A program made the translations under genes and the position numbers. Shown here in pieces: positions 7,008 through 16,911 of a stretch of DNA of 64,000 nucleotides. The stretch's first letter is position 1. Each line of letters opens with the position of its first letter. The notes below the pieces were generated by a model. The model saw only the letters and a program-made list of their open reading frames with translations, made no database searches and had not been told where the DNA came from. The DNA comes from Lachnospiraceae bacterium. Its GTDB lineage: Bacteria > Bacillota > Clostridia > Lachnospirales > Lachnospiraceae. The stretch spans positions 77,755-141,754 of the forward strand of contig JAHZAV010000003.1 in NCBI GenBank assembly GCA_019423745.1, in the 5' to 3' direction.

Positions 7008-8459
7008 ATGAACAGACATAACCTTACCTTGCTTACTGACTTCTATGAGCTTACTATGATGCAGGGATATTATGAAAAAGGACAGAACGAAACCGTCATC
7101 TTCGACGTGTTCTTCCGCCAGAATCCATGCGGAGGCGGGTATTCTATATGTGCCGGGCTGGATCAGATAATTGAATATGTGAAAAATTTAAATTTTACTT
7201 ATGAAGATGTAGATTACCTTCGCAGTCTTGGAATCTTCAGCGAAGATTTTCTTCACTATCTTGGTGGCTTTCATTTTACAGGTGATATTTATGCCATTCC
7301 GGAGGGAACCGTAATTTTCCCAAAAGAACCACTTATTAAAATCATTGCTCCTATTATGGAAGCTCAACTTGTGGAAACAGCAATTTTAAATATTATTAAT
7401 CATCAATCCCTTATAGCCACAAAGGCTTCCCGCGTTGTCTTTGCCGCTAACGGTGATGGCGTAATGGAATTTGGTCTTCGCCGTGCACAGGGACCCGATG
7501 CCGGCCTTTACGGTGCTCGCGCTGCAATGATCGGCGGCTGTGTTGGTACCTCCAATGTGCTGGCAGGTCAGCTTTTTGATGTTCCGGTTCTTGGTACTCA
7601 CGCCCACAGCTGGATTATGAGTTTTCCAGATGAATATACTGCTTTCCGTGCTTATGCAGATCTTTATCCGGATAACTGCACCTTACTGGTTGATACTTAT
7701 GACACTCTGAAATCCGGTGTTCCAAATGCCATTCGGGTATTTCAGGAAATGAGAGACAGCGGAAATCCCTTAAAACGTTACGGTATCCGGCTGGACAGCG
7801 GAGATCTTGCTTATCTCTCTAAAGAAGCACGAAAAATGTTAGATGAAGCGGGATTCCCGGATGCAGTAATTGCAGCTTCCAACGATCTGGATGAATATCT
7901 GCTCCATGACTTGAAAATGCAGCAGGCGGCTATCACTTCCTGGGGTGTTGGCACAAATCTTATCACATCCAAGGATTGTCCGTCCTTTGGCGGTGTTTAC
8001 AAATTAGCCGCTATCCAGGATGAAACAGGAGCTTTCGTCCCAAAAATTAAAATTTCTGAAAATACAGAAAAAATTACAAATCCAGGAAATAAAACTATTT
8101 TCCGTATTTATGATAAAACCACAGGAAAAGTTCGCGCTGACTTGATCTGCTTTGCAGATGAAACTTTTGATCCAAGTGAAGATCTGCTTCTCTTTGATCC
8201 GATTGAAACATGGAAGAAGACAAAACTTCCAGGAGGATCCTATACGATGCGCGAAATTTTGGTACCTATTTTCCGTAAAGGGGAATGTGTATACCAGTCT
8301 CCTTCTGTTATGGAGATTGCAGAATATTGCAAGCAGGAAAAGAAAACATTGTGGGATGAAACAAAACGTCTTTTCTACCCTCATCAAGTATACGTTGATT
8401 TGTCTGAAAGCTTGTACCAAGTGAAAAAATCCCTTCTTGAGCAGATGGGTATGGACTAG
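7008..8459 (+). CDS. pncB: Nicotinate phosphoribosyltransferase
   Basis: The enzyme condenses nicotinate with PRPP to form nicotinate mononucleotide in the NAD salvage pathway. It has 483 residues and starts with LLTDFYELTMMQGYYEKG, the usual N-terminus of the family. Visible signatures are EFGLRRAQGPDAGL near 157, GTHAHSWIMSF near 196 (active-site His) and the IRLDSGDLAYLS phosphate-binding stretch near 256. GGAG lies 13 bases before the ATG. A long structured leader and strong promoter precede it. ddl follows after 22 bases and murF after that, linking NAD salvage with cell-wall precursor genes in one unit. Confidence 0.95.
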   Translation: MNRHNLTLLTDFYELTMMQGYYEKGQNETVIFDVFFRQNPCGGGYSICAGLDQIIEYVKNLNFTYEDVDYLRSLGIFSEDFLHYLGGFHFTGDIYAIPEGTVIFPKEPLIKIIAPIMEAQLVETAILNIINHQSLIATKASRVVFAANGDGVMEFGLRRAQGPDAGLYGARAAMIGGCVGTSNVLAGQLFDVPVLGTHAHSWIMSFPDEYTAFRAYADLYPDNCTLLVDTYDTLKSGVPNAIRVFQEMRDSGNPLKRYGIRLDSGDLAYLSKEARKMLDEAGFPDAVIAASNDLDEYLLHDLKMQQAAITSWGVGTNLITSKDCPSFGGVYKLAAIQDETGAFVPKIKISENTEKITNPGNKTIFRIYDKTTGKVRADLICFADETFDPSEDLLLFDPIETWKKTKLPGGSYTMREILVPIFRKGECVYQSPSVMEIAEYCKQEKKTLWDETKRLFYPHQVYVDLSESLYQVKKSLLEQMGMD

Positions 8460-8481
8460 AAATATAAGGAGTGTTGATTTT

Positions 8482-9543
8482 ATGAATATTATTGTACTTG
8501 CAGGCGGCTACAGCAACGAAAGAGACGTCTCTTTAAGCTCTGGCGGAAGTATTTGCCGGGCTTTAAGAGAACGAGGTCACAACGCTTACCTTCTTGATTC
8601 ATTTCTAGGGATTGACTATGATCCTTCCAGATTAGAAGAAGTATTTACTCTTCCAGGCGGCGGACTTGAAATTGCGTCAGAAATTAAAACAGAAGAACCT
8701 GACTTAGATGCTCTGTGGGCATCTCGTCCAGGCAATTCAAAAAGCTACCTGGGACCAAACGTGCTGGAACTTTGCAGTATTGCAGATATTACTTTTATTG
8801 CACTCCATGGTGGAATTGGTGAAAATGGTAAACTCCAGGCAGCTTTCGATGTACTGGGAATCCGCTATACGGGACCGGATTCTATCGGATGCGCCTTATC
8901 CATGAACAAAGGATTGGCAAAAAATCTGTTCCACACACATGGTATCCCCACCCCTTATGGAACTCATATTCCAAAAGCTCGTAAGGATATTACACTGGAA
9001 GAACTTCAACTTCCCCTTCCTCTTGTTGTAAAACCCTGTTCCGGAGGATCCAGTATTGGTGTGTATTTCGCTCATACTCCGGAAGAGTTCTACAAAGCAA
9101 TGGAACGTTCTTTTCGCCGAGAAGATGAAGTAGTAATTGAACCATTTATAGAGGCCCGTGAATATGCTTGCGGTGTTCTGGATGGCAAAGCGCTTCCAAT
9201 TGTTGAAATCATACCTGCCAATGGTGTATTTGATTATAAAAACAAATATCAGGCAGGAGGCGCTTCCGAAATCTGTCCAGCACTTTCTATCGATCAAGAA
9301 ACAACAGAAAAAATTCAAGCATATGCTGTAAAAGCATGTGAAGCATTAAGAATTAATGTTTATGCAAGAGCAGATTTCCTTGTAGATGTTAATAATGGAA
9401 ATGTCTACTGTCTGGAAGTCAACTCTCTTCCAGGTATGACATCTGCCAGCCTTCTTCCTAAAGCGGCAAAAGCAGCCGGTTATGAGTATGGAGAACTATG
9501 TGAACAGATCATCCTTAAATCGCTGGATGCCCGTTACATGTAA
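8482..9543 (+). CDS. ddl: D-alanine--D-alanine ligase
   Basis: This 353-residue ATP-grasp enzyme makes the D-Ala-D-Ala dipeptide for peptidoglycan. N-terminal IIVLAGGYSNERDVSL is the usual preATP-grasp start, KPCSGGSSIGVYFA holds the ATP-binding loop near residue 180, and CLEVNSLPGMTSASLLP near 310 is the C-terminal metal-binding signature. The ATG at 8482 is chosen because AAGGAGTG lies 8 bases before it. A further-upstream in-frame ATG lies inside pncB and has no ribosome site. murF, which uses the product, follows 35 bases later, so this is a pathway-coupled operon. Confidence 0.94.
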   Translation: MNIIVLAGGYSNERDVSLSSGGSICRALRERGHNAYLLDSFLGIDYDPSRLEEVFTLPGGGLEIASEIKTEEPDLDALWASRPGNSKSYLGPNVLELCSIADITFIALHGGIGENGKLQAAFDVLGIRYTGPDSIGCALSMNKGLAKNLFHTHGIPTPYGTHIPKARKDITLEELQLPLPLVVKPCSGGSSIGVYFAHTPEEFYKAMERSFRREDEVVIEPFIEAREYACGVLDGKALPIVEIIPANGVFDYKNKYQAGGASEICPALSIDQETTEKIQAYAVKACEALRINVYARADFLVDVNNGNVYCLEVNSLPGMTSASLLPKAAKAAGYEYGELCEQIILKSLDARYM

Positions 9544-9578
9544 ATCTATCATCATAAGTATTATAAGGAGAAACAAAT

Positions 9579-10949
9579 ATGAAAAATCTAACAATAGAAA
9601 ACATTTCCCGCGCTTGCTGCGGAACATATCATGGTGCTACTTCTCTTCTCCAAAAAGAAGTAAACCATGTTGCTATTGACAGCAGGAAAGTCAAAAACGG
9701 CGATCTGTTTGTTGCCATCAAAGGGGAACGAGTAGACGGTCACAGCTTTATTCCAGAAGTGATGGAAAATGGTGCTCTGTGCGCTATCTCTGAACAAGAT
9801 CTTGGATCACAACCATATCCATATATCCTTGTGGATTCTACGGCTCAGGCGCTTCTTGATATTGCCAAACTTTATCGAGAATCTTTTGATGTAAAAGTAG
9901 TGGGGATTTCTGGAAGTGTGGGAAAAACAAGCACCAAAGAAATGATTGCGTCCGTACTCTCTGAAAAATATAATGTTCACAAAACACAAGGAAATTTAAA
10001 CAGTGAATCGGGGCTTCCGCTGACTATATTTGAGTTAAATGAAGAACATGAAGTATCTGTTTTGGAAATGGGCATCAACCATTTTGGTGAAATGCGCAAA
10101 TTATCTACGGTTGCTCAACCAGATATCTGTGTGATCACAAATATCGGTGTTGCACATCTGGAATTTTTGAAAACGCAAGAGGGTATTTTAAAAGAAAAAA
10201 CACAGATGTTCCAAGATATAAAACCGGGCGGATTTATCATTGTAAATGGAGATGATCCTCTTCTTTCTACAGTAGAACCAATCCGCAGCGCTCATCTGAT
10301 CCGTTACGGAACATCAGCTGAGCACACCATTTATGCTACTGACATAAAACCTTTAGGACTAAGAGGTTCCTCATGCGTCATTCACACGCCGGATGATACG
10401 TTTTCCTGCACGATTCCTACTCCAGGAGCACATATGATATCAAATGCTCTTGCGGGAGCAGCATGCGGTTATGCTCTTGGACTTACTCCCGAACAGATCC
10501 AGGCCGGAATTGAACATCTTCCGTTCCTCTCTGGCCGAAATAATATCATCCAGACTGATAAAGTAATTATTCTGGATGACTGCTATAATGCAAATCCTGT
10601 TTCCATGAAAGCAGCTATAGATGTCCTTGATCTGGGTATTGGACGTAAAGTGGCTATCGTGGGTAACATGGGAGAACTTGGTGTAAACGAAGCAGAACTT
10701 CACCGCAGTGTAGGTCTCTATCTGGCTGAAAAAAATATTGATGTAATTTGTGCTGTGGGACAGCTTGCAAAACATATTGTGGAAGCATTCCAAGAGACAA
10801 ATTCTACTGGTAAAGTTTACTGGTTCGAATCGAAAGATGCCCTAATCTCCCGCTTGAAAGAGATTATCCTTCCTGGTGACAATATTCTGGTGAAAGCATC
10901 GAACAGTATGCAATTCTCTGATATTGTAAAAACTCTAAAAGATCTGTAG
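9579..10949 (+). CDS. murF: UDP-N-acetylmuramoyl-tripeptide--D-alanyl-D-alanine ligase (MurF)
   Basis: MurF adds D-Ala-D-Ala to UDP-MurNAc-tripeptide, the last cytosolic step of muropeptide synthesis. The 456-residue protein shows the N-terminal Mur domain (IDSRKVKNGDLFVAIKGE), the P-loop GISGSVGKTSTKEM near residue 109, the EMGINHFGEM segment near 166 and the C-terminal ligase domain starting ILDDCYNANPVSM near 330. All motifs are intact. Start is supported by AAGGAG 8 bases upstream. It ends the pncB-ddl-murF operon; a strong two-way terminator follows within 25 bases. Confidence 0.96.
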   Translation: MKNLTIENISRACCGTYHGATSLLQKEVNHVAIDSRKVKNGDLFVAIKGERVDGHSFIPEVMENGALCAISEQDLGSQPYPYILVDSTAQALLDIAKLYRESFDVKVVGISGSVGKTSTKEMIASVLSEKYNVHKTQGNLNSESGLPLTIFELNEEHEVSVLEMGINHFGEMRKLSTVAQPDICVITNIGVAHLEFLKTQEGILKEKTQMFQDIKPGGFIIVNGDDPLLSTVEPIRSAHLIRYGTSAEHTIYATDIKPLGLRGSSCVIHTPDDTFSCTIPTPGAHMISNALAGAACGYALGLTPEQIQAGIEHLPFLSGRNNIIQTDKVIILDDCYNANPVSMKAAIDVLDLGIGRKVAIVGNMGELGVNEAELHRSVGLYLAEKNIDVICAVGQLAKHIVEAFQETNSTGKVYWFESKDALISRLKEIILPGDNILVKASNSMQFSDIVKTLKDL

Positions 10950-10970
10950 CACTAACACTGCTGCTGAAAT

Positions 10971-11032
10971 AAAAAACACTTCTGGAAATGTTTGGATTTT
11001 TAATCCTTAACACTATTCCAGAAGTGTTTTTT
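10971..11032. terminator. Bidirectional terminator between murF and the M19 dipeptidase gene
   Basis: AAAACACTTCTGGAA and TTCCAGAAGTGTTTT form a perfect long stem, with an inner small hairpin GGATTTTTAATCC. A-rich and T-rich flanks serve both directions, so it can end murF (plus) and the dipeptidase operon (minus). Confidence 0.9.
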
Positions 11033-11049
11033 ATTAGTTAGTCATCGTT

Positions 11050-12027
11050 CTACTGTTTCATCACTTTTTTAATCAAATTATGCCAGTTTCTGTAAGCCAT
11101 ACTCTCGATTTCATTTTCATTAAATCCTGCTTTTCTTAGTTCATCTATAAATGCCGGAACATGAGAGGCATCTTCCAGCCCAATTGTATAAGGAAAAGCC
11201 TGGCTACTGAATGATTTCAATGTATCTGATATCAGAAATTCAGAAAAATCAAATCCAAATCCTACATGCTCAATTCCGATCAGCTCCACCATATGTACAG
11301 CATGCTTTACTAGATTTTTCATAGTCTGCTCACTCTCTACATCATGGACAAATTCGTTAAAGGAATTCAACCCTACTACTCCGCCGGTAGCTGCAAGATG
11401 CTTCAGCTGGTCATCCTCAAGATTTCTTTTCTGATTGCAAAGTGCTCTGCAGTTGGAATGGGATGCAACAACCGGTCCTGTCGCTTCATCTATAAGATCC
11501 CAGAATGAACGGTCATTTAAATGGGATACATCCAAAATCATTCCCAGTTCCTCGATCTTTCGCACCGCTTTTCTGCCTGCCGGGGTCAATCCCCTGTCCG
11601 GATTTCCTCTTGCTCCTGTAGCAAGCAGATTTTCTTCATTCCATGTAAGTGAAGCATGGCGAGCTCCAAAGTTGTAGAATTCCTCAATCATGTCCACATC
11701 TTCACCAATACTTTTAATCCCTTCCAAGCCGATAAAAGCATACATTTTTCCTTCTTTTTTTGCCTCCATCATATCCTGGTAGGATCTGGCTACTTTCAGA
11801 ATGTCTGCACAATCCTGCTCCTCGCTGGCAATAGCTTCCATCATCTGATGCGTTCTTTTTAAAGGATCACTGTCATAAGGTGGATCATTCCATATTACAA
11901 AAATACCTCCCTCAATCTGCCCCTTTTTTAACCTCTCATAATGATATTTCCGAAAAATATCTCTTTCTCCGTTTAGATGATGATGGGTTACATCTGTCCA
12001 GATATCACAATGTGCATCAAAATTCAT
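11050..12027 (-). CDS. M19-family membrane dipeptidase
   Basis: This 325-residue zinc dipeptidase is of the renal dipeptidase family and cleaves dipeptides, some with D-residues or dehydro-residues. The first metal motif HCD (His6, Asp8) is at the N-terminus. The bridging Glu is in FIGLEGI near 121, LDVSHLNDRSFWD near 193 and SHSNCRAL near 216 provide the His ligands, and FGFDFSE is near 258. There is no signal peptide, so it is probably cytosolic despite the family name. AAGGGAG precedes the ATG. It follows the DUF819 membrane protein by 28 bases, suggesting uptake or export of a substrate and its hydrolysis in one operon. Confidence 0.9.
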   Translation of the reverse strand: MNFDAHCDIWTDVTHHHLNGERDIFRKYHYERLKKGQIEGGIFVIWNDPPYDSDPLKRTHQMMEAIASEEQDCADILKVARSYQDMMEAKKEGKMYAFIGLEGIKSIGEDVDMIEEFYNFGARHASLTWNEENLLATGARGNPDRGLTPAGRKAVRKIEELGMILDVSHLNDRSFWDLIDEATGPVVASHSNCRALCNQKRNLEDDQLKHLAATGGVVGLNSFNEFVHDVESEQTMKNLVKHAVHMVELIGIEHVGFGFDFSEFLISDTLKSFSSQAFPYTIGLEDASHVPAFIDELRKAGFNENEIESMAYRNWHNLIKKVMKQ

Positions 12028-12055
12028 GATTCCATCTCCCTTTTCACTCTGATGT

Positions 12056-13291
12056 CTACAATCCTAGGATTCCCCCTACAATCAGTCCAAAATATGTACC
12101 AAGGACATATCCTAATGTACCAACAAGAACAATCGGTCCTACCAGCTTTGTCCAGCCTTTGGAAACTGCCATAGCAGCCGCAGTTGTTGGACCTCCAATA
12201 TTAGCATTAGAAGCAAGGATAATATCTTCCAGATTAAACTTGAGAAGTTTTCCTGCAACAAGACTAAATACCATGTTCACAAATACAACAATTGCCGCAA
12301 ACACAAGAAGAAGTGGAGAATTCTTGACAATCATCGGTACAGATGCCGGAACACCTATTACAAAGAAGAACAAATAGATTAAAAATGTTCCCAATTCATT
12401 GGAACCTTTGATTTCTCCAAAAAATCCTGGTGCAAAGGTAGCACAGCACATTGAAATTGTAGTAATCCACAGGTACATGTTACCAAACAATGTATTCAGC
12501 ATTTGCAGCACTGCGTTGGAGGTAGGAATAATAGCTGTAAAAACAGAAGCCAGAATATTGGATATTGCTACAATGGTAAACGCTGTCGCAACAGCCAATG
12601 CAATATCTTTCAAAGAAATTTCTTTTCTTCCCCAGAATGCAGCTGCGTTTGTCTGTCCCGCTTTTACATTGGAACTTGCAGACTCTACCTCATCCACATA
12701 TGGATGTTTAAAGTGTTTTCTAAAGAAAGCGATAGACGGCATAGCAATCAATACAAAGAAATAAATAGCCATCAAAAGATTGTCCGCAACTGTGGCTGCT
12801 GAAAGCATCTCTCCTGATACATTAAGCGCATCACCCAAAGCTGCAAAATTAACGGTACCTCCGATATAAGTTCCGGTAAATACGCCAGCAAGCGCATCCA
12901 ATTCTGGAATAAACTTACCAAGAGCCGCATATCCAAGAAGCGCACCACATGCTGTTCCTACAGAACCAATTAGGAAAATAATAAGAATCCTTCCGGCCTC
13001 ATTACCAATTTTCTTCATATCACACTGAAGAAGCAGCAACGGAATAGCCAACGGTACAACATAACTCCATACTGCATCCCATACCGGAGCACTCATCGGA
13101 ATGATACCAAAGTTAGATAATACAATGGCCAAAATGAGGGCTATAATCGCTCCTGTAAGTTTTGCAGCCCACTGATACTTCTGTTCCAAATAAATAGCTG
13201 TAGCTGCTCCCAAAGCACAAATTGTCCACAGCATCCATGTGTTGTCCGCACCAATAAGCGGATTATCAATATTAAAAATTTCACCCCACAT
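12056..13291 (-). CDS. DUF819 family integral membrane protein
   Basis: A 411-residue protein with about ten hydrophobic helices across its length. Segments such as GVFTGTYIGGTVNFAALGDA near 137 and ASNANIGGPTTAAAMA near 358 are the conserved glycine-rich re-entrant-like regions of DUF819 (YjcL-like) proteins. The family is thought to be a transporter class, but its substrate is not established. Here the next gene is an M19 dipeptidase, so a peptide or amino-acid substrate is a reasonable guess. AAGGAG lies 8 bases before the ATG. A good promoter lies 75-100 bases upstream. Confidence 0.88.
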   Translation of the reverse strand: MWGEIFNIDNPLIGADNTWMLWTICALGAATAIYLEQKYQWAAKLTGAIIALILAIVLSNFGIIPMSAPVWDAVWSYVVPLAIPLLLLQCDMKKIGNEAGRILIIFLIGSVGTACGALLGYAALGKFIPELDALAGVFTGTYIGGTVNFAALGDALNVSGEMLSAATVADNLLMAIYFFVLIAMPSIAFFRKHFKHPYVDEVESASSNVKAGQTNAAAFWGRKEISLKDIALAVATAFTIVAISNILASVFTAIIPTSNAVLQMLNTLFGNMYLWITTISMCCATFAPGFFGEIKGSNELGTFLIYLFFFVIGVPASVPMIVKNSPLLLVFAAIVVFVNMVFSLVAGKLLKFNLEDIILASNANIGGPTTAAAMAVSKGWTKLVGPIVLVGTLGYVLGTYFGLIVGGILGL

Positions 13292-13362
13292 AGTCTTCTC
13301 TCCTTTCGTACTTTAAAAATGTCTTTAGACTAACTTAAATAAAATAGTGGTGCTTAACATAT

Positions 13363-13391
13363 AATATACTGATTTTTTTTAATTTAGTCAA
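13363..13391 (-). promoter_or_regulatory. Promoter of the DUF819-dipeptidase operon
   Basis: TTGACT (13386-13391) and TATATT (13363-13368) on the minus strand are separated by exactly 17 bases. The 213-base gap here is otherwise very AT-rich, and no further gene is seen in it. Confidence 0.7.
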
Positions 13392-13504
13392 TATTGCGCT
13401 GGCATTTTTTTTATTTTGTTATATTTTTCAGATTTTTTCTAATATTGCTAAAAATATAACAACAGTATTAATCGCACTTCTGGATTCAGACCATACAAAC
13501 ATTT

Positions 13505-15943
13505 TTATTTATTTTTCCTATTGCATAGTTTTCTTCCTAATTTCCCCAGATTCTCAACGACAAAACTCAAATACCGGAATACGGGCTCTGATGCAACAGA
13601 AAACACAACAAATAACATAATACATCTTGTAGACATACCCGACATAGCAAACAAATCATTAAGGTATATACTGGAAAAAATCAAAGCAATTCCACATCCA
13701 ACCAAAACAACTGTACGCACAACGTTCATTGGCTGACTGATTTTGTAAAGCACCATAAATCCCACAATAGCCAGAAGAATAGTCGCAGCTGTTGAAATAT
13801 CCCGGCTTCCCACAGCAAAAGTCTGCCCAAAAATGACCAGGGCCCCTACAATCAATACATCTGTTAATCCGCCTGGCAAAGCTTTCAAAAATACATTAGA
13901 CAGAAAATGGCCTTCTATTCGGCTTTTGTTTGGCTCCAATGCAAGGAAAAAGGCTGGAACTCCTATGGTAAACATACTAATCAAAGATACCTGTGAAGGT
14001 TCCAATGGATAAGTAATCATAAACACCGCTGAAAAGAGCGATAAAAGCAGAGAAAATATATTTTTTACCAGAAACAGACTGGCTGAACGCTGGATGTTGT
14101 TAACTACTCTTCGACCTTCCAGCACTACGGAAGGCATCCGTGAAAAATCGGATTCCAGAAGAACTACCTGGGCCGCCTGAGAAGCCGCCTCACTTCCTGA
14201 TGCCATAGCAATGCTGCAATCCGCATCTTTTAAAGCCAAAATATCATTTACTCCATCACCTGTCATAGCAACTGTATTTCCCTGCTCTTTTAAAACCTGA
14301 ACAAACTGCCTTTTTTGATTCGGGGTAACTCGGCCAAACACTGTATATTTCTGCATTGCTTCTGCTACCTCATGATCCGATTTAAGACAAGCCGCATCAA
14401 TATAATTTTCGGCTCCTTGGATGCCTGCCTGCTGTGCAACTTCTGATACAGTCATCGGATTATCCCCAGATATAACCTTTATCTCCACACCTTGCTCTGC
14501 AAAATATTGAAAGGTTTCCGGCGCGTTTTCCCGAATTGGATTAGAAAGCATAACATACCCCAAAGGAGTCACCTTTTTCGTCAAGGCTTTTCCGTCAATT
14601 TCTCCTTCATATTTTCCAAATACCAGGACACGATATCCTTTCTTTGTATATTGCTCTATTTCTGCTTCGTATAAAACATAATCCTCTCTTAGCACCATTT
14701 CTGGAGCTCCAAGAACATAGGCTCCATCATCATATGTCACGCTGCTGTATTTGACTGCCGAAGAAAAAGAAGTCTTACTCACCGGCTTTTTCCCGGTATT
14801 TTCCCTGAAATGTTCCTTCAACGCCGCCATCGTAATATTATCCTCGCTCATGGCTGCTGCAAAATCTCCAATCATCTTATCAAGAGGTGGATATTCTTCT
14901 TCTCTTTCACGATAATCCAAGGTAGATTCTACCTTATTGACAGTCATTGTATTTTCTGTGATTGTTCCTGTCTTATCTACACAGAGCACATTAACCCGGG
15001 CCAATGTCTCTATACTTTTCATATCATGCAGAAGAACTTTCTGTCCTGCAAGTCTCATAGCACTGACAGCGAGTGCAACACTGGCCAGCAGATACAAACC
15101 TTCCGGTATCATACCGATTACTGCTGCTACCATCGAAGTAACACTTTGACGAAACCCTTCGTCGTTAAAGAAAAAGCTCTGCGAAAACAAAATCAGTCCA
15201 ATTGGAATAATAATAATTCCCACCCATTTTACCAGTTTGTCTAAGGAACGTATCATTTCCGACTGTTCCTGATCATCCATTGCTTTCGCTTCTATTGTAA
15301 GCTTGGAAATATAGGAATCCTCTCCTACCTTATCAAGCCTTGCATGACACTGACCGGAAACAACAAAACTTCCGGACATGAGGTGATCTCCTTTTTTCTT
15401 TGTAATTTCATCAGACTCGCCGGTAAGAAGGGATTCGTTTACCTGGACTTCTCCAGCCGCAACTACTGCATCTGCACAAATCTGATTGCCCGCCTGAAAG
15501 ATTACAATATCATCAATAACCAGATCTTCGGAATTAACCTGAGATATTTTCCCTTGCCTTACAACTTTGGCATGAGGTGCATTAAGCATATTCATCTTTT
15601 CCAGCACATTTTTTGCCCGTACTTCCTGTATAATTCCGATCAACGTATTTAAAATGACAACGGGAAGGAATGTCAGATTTCGAAAAGAACCTACCAGGCA
15701 TAAAAGTATACCCAGTACAATAAAGATCAAATTGAAATAGGTAAATACATTCTCATGGATAATCTCTTTTGTTGTCTTTGCCGGAGGATCCACTGCCACA
15801 TTCGTCCACCCGTGAAGCCGGTGTTCCTGGACTTGATTTTCCGTTAATCCCTCCCGATAATCAGGATTATAACGAGTTGTGGGAATACGTTTCCGCCCTG
15901 TTTCTTCTATTTCCTGTTCGTACTTCTTATTTCTTCGTCTCAT
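13505..15943 (-). CDS. Cation-transporting P-type ATPase (CtpE/Ca-type)
   Basis: The encoded pump has 812 residues. Motifs in order: actuator loop TGESDEI near 171, the membrane motif MIPEGLYLL near 280, phosphorylation motif DKTGTITENT near 323, nucleotide-domain KGYR, and the hinge TGDGVNDILALKDAD near 565. Six or more C-terminal membrane helices follow. PEGL in TM4 resembles CtpE-type calcium pumps rather than heavy-metal (CPC) or classical PEGL/PEAL SERCA types, so a calcium role is inferred. AAGGAG is only 2 bases before the ATG at 15952 but 11 bases before the ATG at 15943, so the latter is preferred. A promoter lies upstream. Confidence 0.88.
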   Translation of the reverse strand: MRRRNKKYEQEIEETGRKRIPTTRYNPDYREGLTENQVQEHRLHGWTNVAVDPPAKTTKEIIHENVFTYFNLIFIVLGILLCLVGSFRNLTFLPVVILNTLIGIIQEVRAKNVLEKMNMLNAPHAKVVRQGKISQVNSEDLVIDDIVIFQAGNQICADAVVAAGEVQVNESLLTGESDEITKKKGDHLMSGSFVVSGQCHARLDKVGEDSYISKLTIEAKAMDDQEQSEMIRSLDKLVKWVGIIIIPIGLILFSQSFFFNDEGFRQSVTSMVAAVIGMIPEGLYLLASVALAVSAMRLAGQKVLLHDMKSIETLARVNVLCVDKTGTITENTMTVNKVESTLDYREREEEYPPLDKMIGDFAAAMSEDNITMAALKEHFRENTGKKPVSKTSFSSAVKYSSVTYDDGAYVLGAPEMVLREDYVLYEAEIEQYTKKGYRVLVFGKYEGEIDGKALTKKVTPLGYVMLSNPIRENAPETFQYFAEQGVEIKVISGDNPMTVSEVAQQAGIQGAENYIDAACLKSDHEVAEAMQKYTVFGRVTPNQKRQFVQVLKEQGNTVAMTGDGVNDILALKDADCSIAMASGSEAASQAAQVVLLESDFSRMPSVVLEGRRVVNNIQRSASLFLVKNIFSLLLSLFSAVFMITYPLEPSQVSLISMFTIGVPAFFLALEPNKSRIEGHFLSNVFLKALPGGLTDVLIVGALVIFGQTFAVGSRDISTAATILLAIVGFMVLYKISQPMNVVRTVVLVGCGIALIFSSIYLNDLFAMSGMSTRCIMLFVVFSVASEPVFRYLSFVVENLGKLGRKLCNRKNK

Positions 15944-15972
15944 GTATTTCATTTCTCCTTTATATGCACCTT

Positions 15973-16001
15973 ATTATATACCTGGAATTCTATGATTTCT
16001 A
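15973..16001 (-). promoter_or_regulatory. Promoter of the P-type ATPase gene
   Basis: TATAAT (15973-15978) is perfect; the -35 TAGAAA (15996-16001) at 17 bases matches four of six consensus positions. It lies 30 bases before the start codon. Confidence 0.5.
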
Positions 16002-16052
16002 TAAAGGTTATCTTAAATTTTATTAAATCATCCTGCCTTTATTATCACATAA

Positions 16053-16082
16053 CAAAAGGGGCAATACTTACTGTATCCCCCC
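16053..16082 (-). terminator. Terminator after the ZIP transporter gene
   Basis: In the minus direction GGGG-x2-ATAC pairs with GTAT-x2-CCCC, followed by TTTTGTTA. The stem has an internal loop, so strength is moderate. Confidence 0.55.
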
Positions 16083-16094
16083 TGTGCATAGCTA

Positions 16095-16892
16095 TTATCC
16101 AAGTGCTACATCCAATATCATCATCAATATAAATCCAGCAGCAAAACCAATTGTTCCAATATTACTGTGTTCCCCCTCACTTGCTTCAGGGATCAGTTCC
16201 TCCACCACCACATAAAGCATGGCACCTGCTGCAAAGGCAAGAAGATAAGGAAGCACTGGAACAAAGAATTTTGATAGTAGTATGGTAATCAGTGCCGCCA
16301 CTGGTTCAACGATTCCTGACAGCATTCCATATAGAAAAGCCTTTCCCCGGCCAAGACCATCCTCGCTTTTCAGCGGCATAGAAATAATCGCTCCTTCCGG
16401 GAAATTCTGTATGGCAATTCCAAGCGACAGTGCAAATGCTCCCATCAGCGTAATCTGCGTATTCTTTGCAAGCATTCCAGCGAATACCACTCCAACAGCC
16501 ATTCCTTCCGGAATGTTATGAAGTGTTACCGCCATAACAAGCATGGTAGAACGTCGCCAACCTTTTTGAATCCCTTCCGGTTCATCATGATCCATATGCT
16601 GATGAGGAACAACTTTATCAAGTAAAAGCAGAAATCCCATTCCAACAGCAAAACCCACAGCAGCTGGTAAAAAGGCCAGTTTCCCCATATATTCTGTCAT
16701 ATCCATAGCTGGAATGAGAAGCGACCATACAGAAGCAGCTACCATAACTCCAGAGGCAAATCCCAGCAGCCCCTTTTGTACAAAAGGACGAATGGTATCT
16801 CTCATCAAAAATACGCAGGCAGCTCCCAGCGTAGTACCGGCAAATGGAATCAGGATTCCAATTACTGTATTGATATCAGGTATTGCATTCAT
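16095..16892 (-). CDS. ZIP family metal transporter
   Basis: This 265-residue, eight-helix membrane importer of zinc or a similar cation carries the family metal-site motifs HNIPEGMAVG (TM4) and QNFPEG (TM5). A short histidine stretch HQHMDHDE sits in the loop after TM3. The start at 16892 is chosen because AAAGGAATTAC precedes it and the hydrophobic region begins right after; the longer in-frame start has no ribosome site and would overlap the preceding GTPase gene. It is the last gene of an operon with two COG0523-type GTPases, a setting typical for zinc supply under limitation. Confidence 0.9.
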   Translation of the reverse strand: MNAIPDINTVIGILIPFAGTTLGAACVFLMRDTIRPFVQKGLLGFASGVMVAASVWSLLIPAMDMTEYMGKLAFLPAAVGFAVGMGFLLLLDKVVPHQHMDHDEPEGIQKGWRRSTMLVMAVTLHNIPEGMAVGVVFAGMLAKNTQITLMGAFALSLGIAIQNFPEGAIISMPLKSEDGLGRGKAFLYGMLSGIVEPVAALITILLSKFFVPVLPYLLAFAAGAMLYVVVEELIPEASEGEHSNIGTIGFAAGFILMMILDVALG

Positions 16893-16911
16893 TTTTGTAA
16901 TTCCTTTCGGT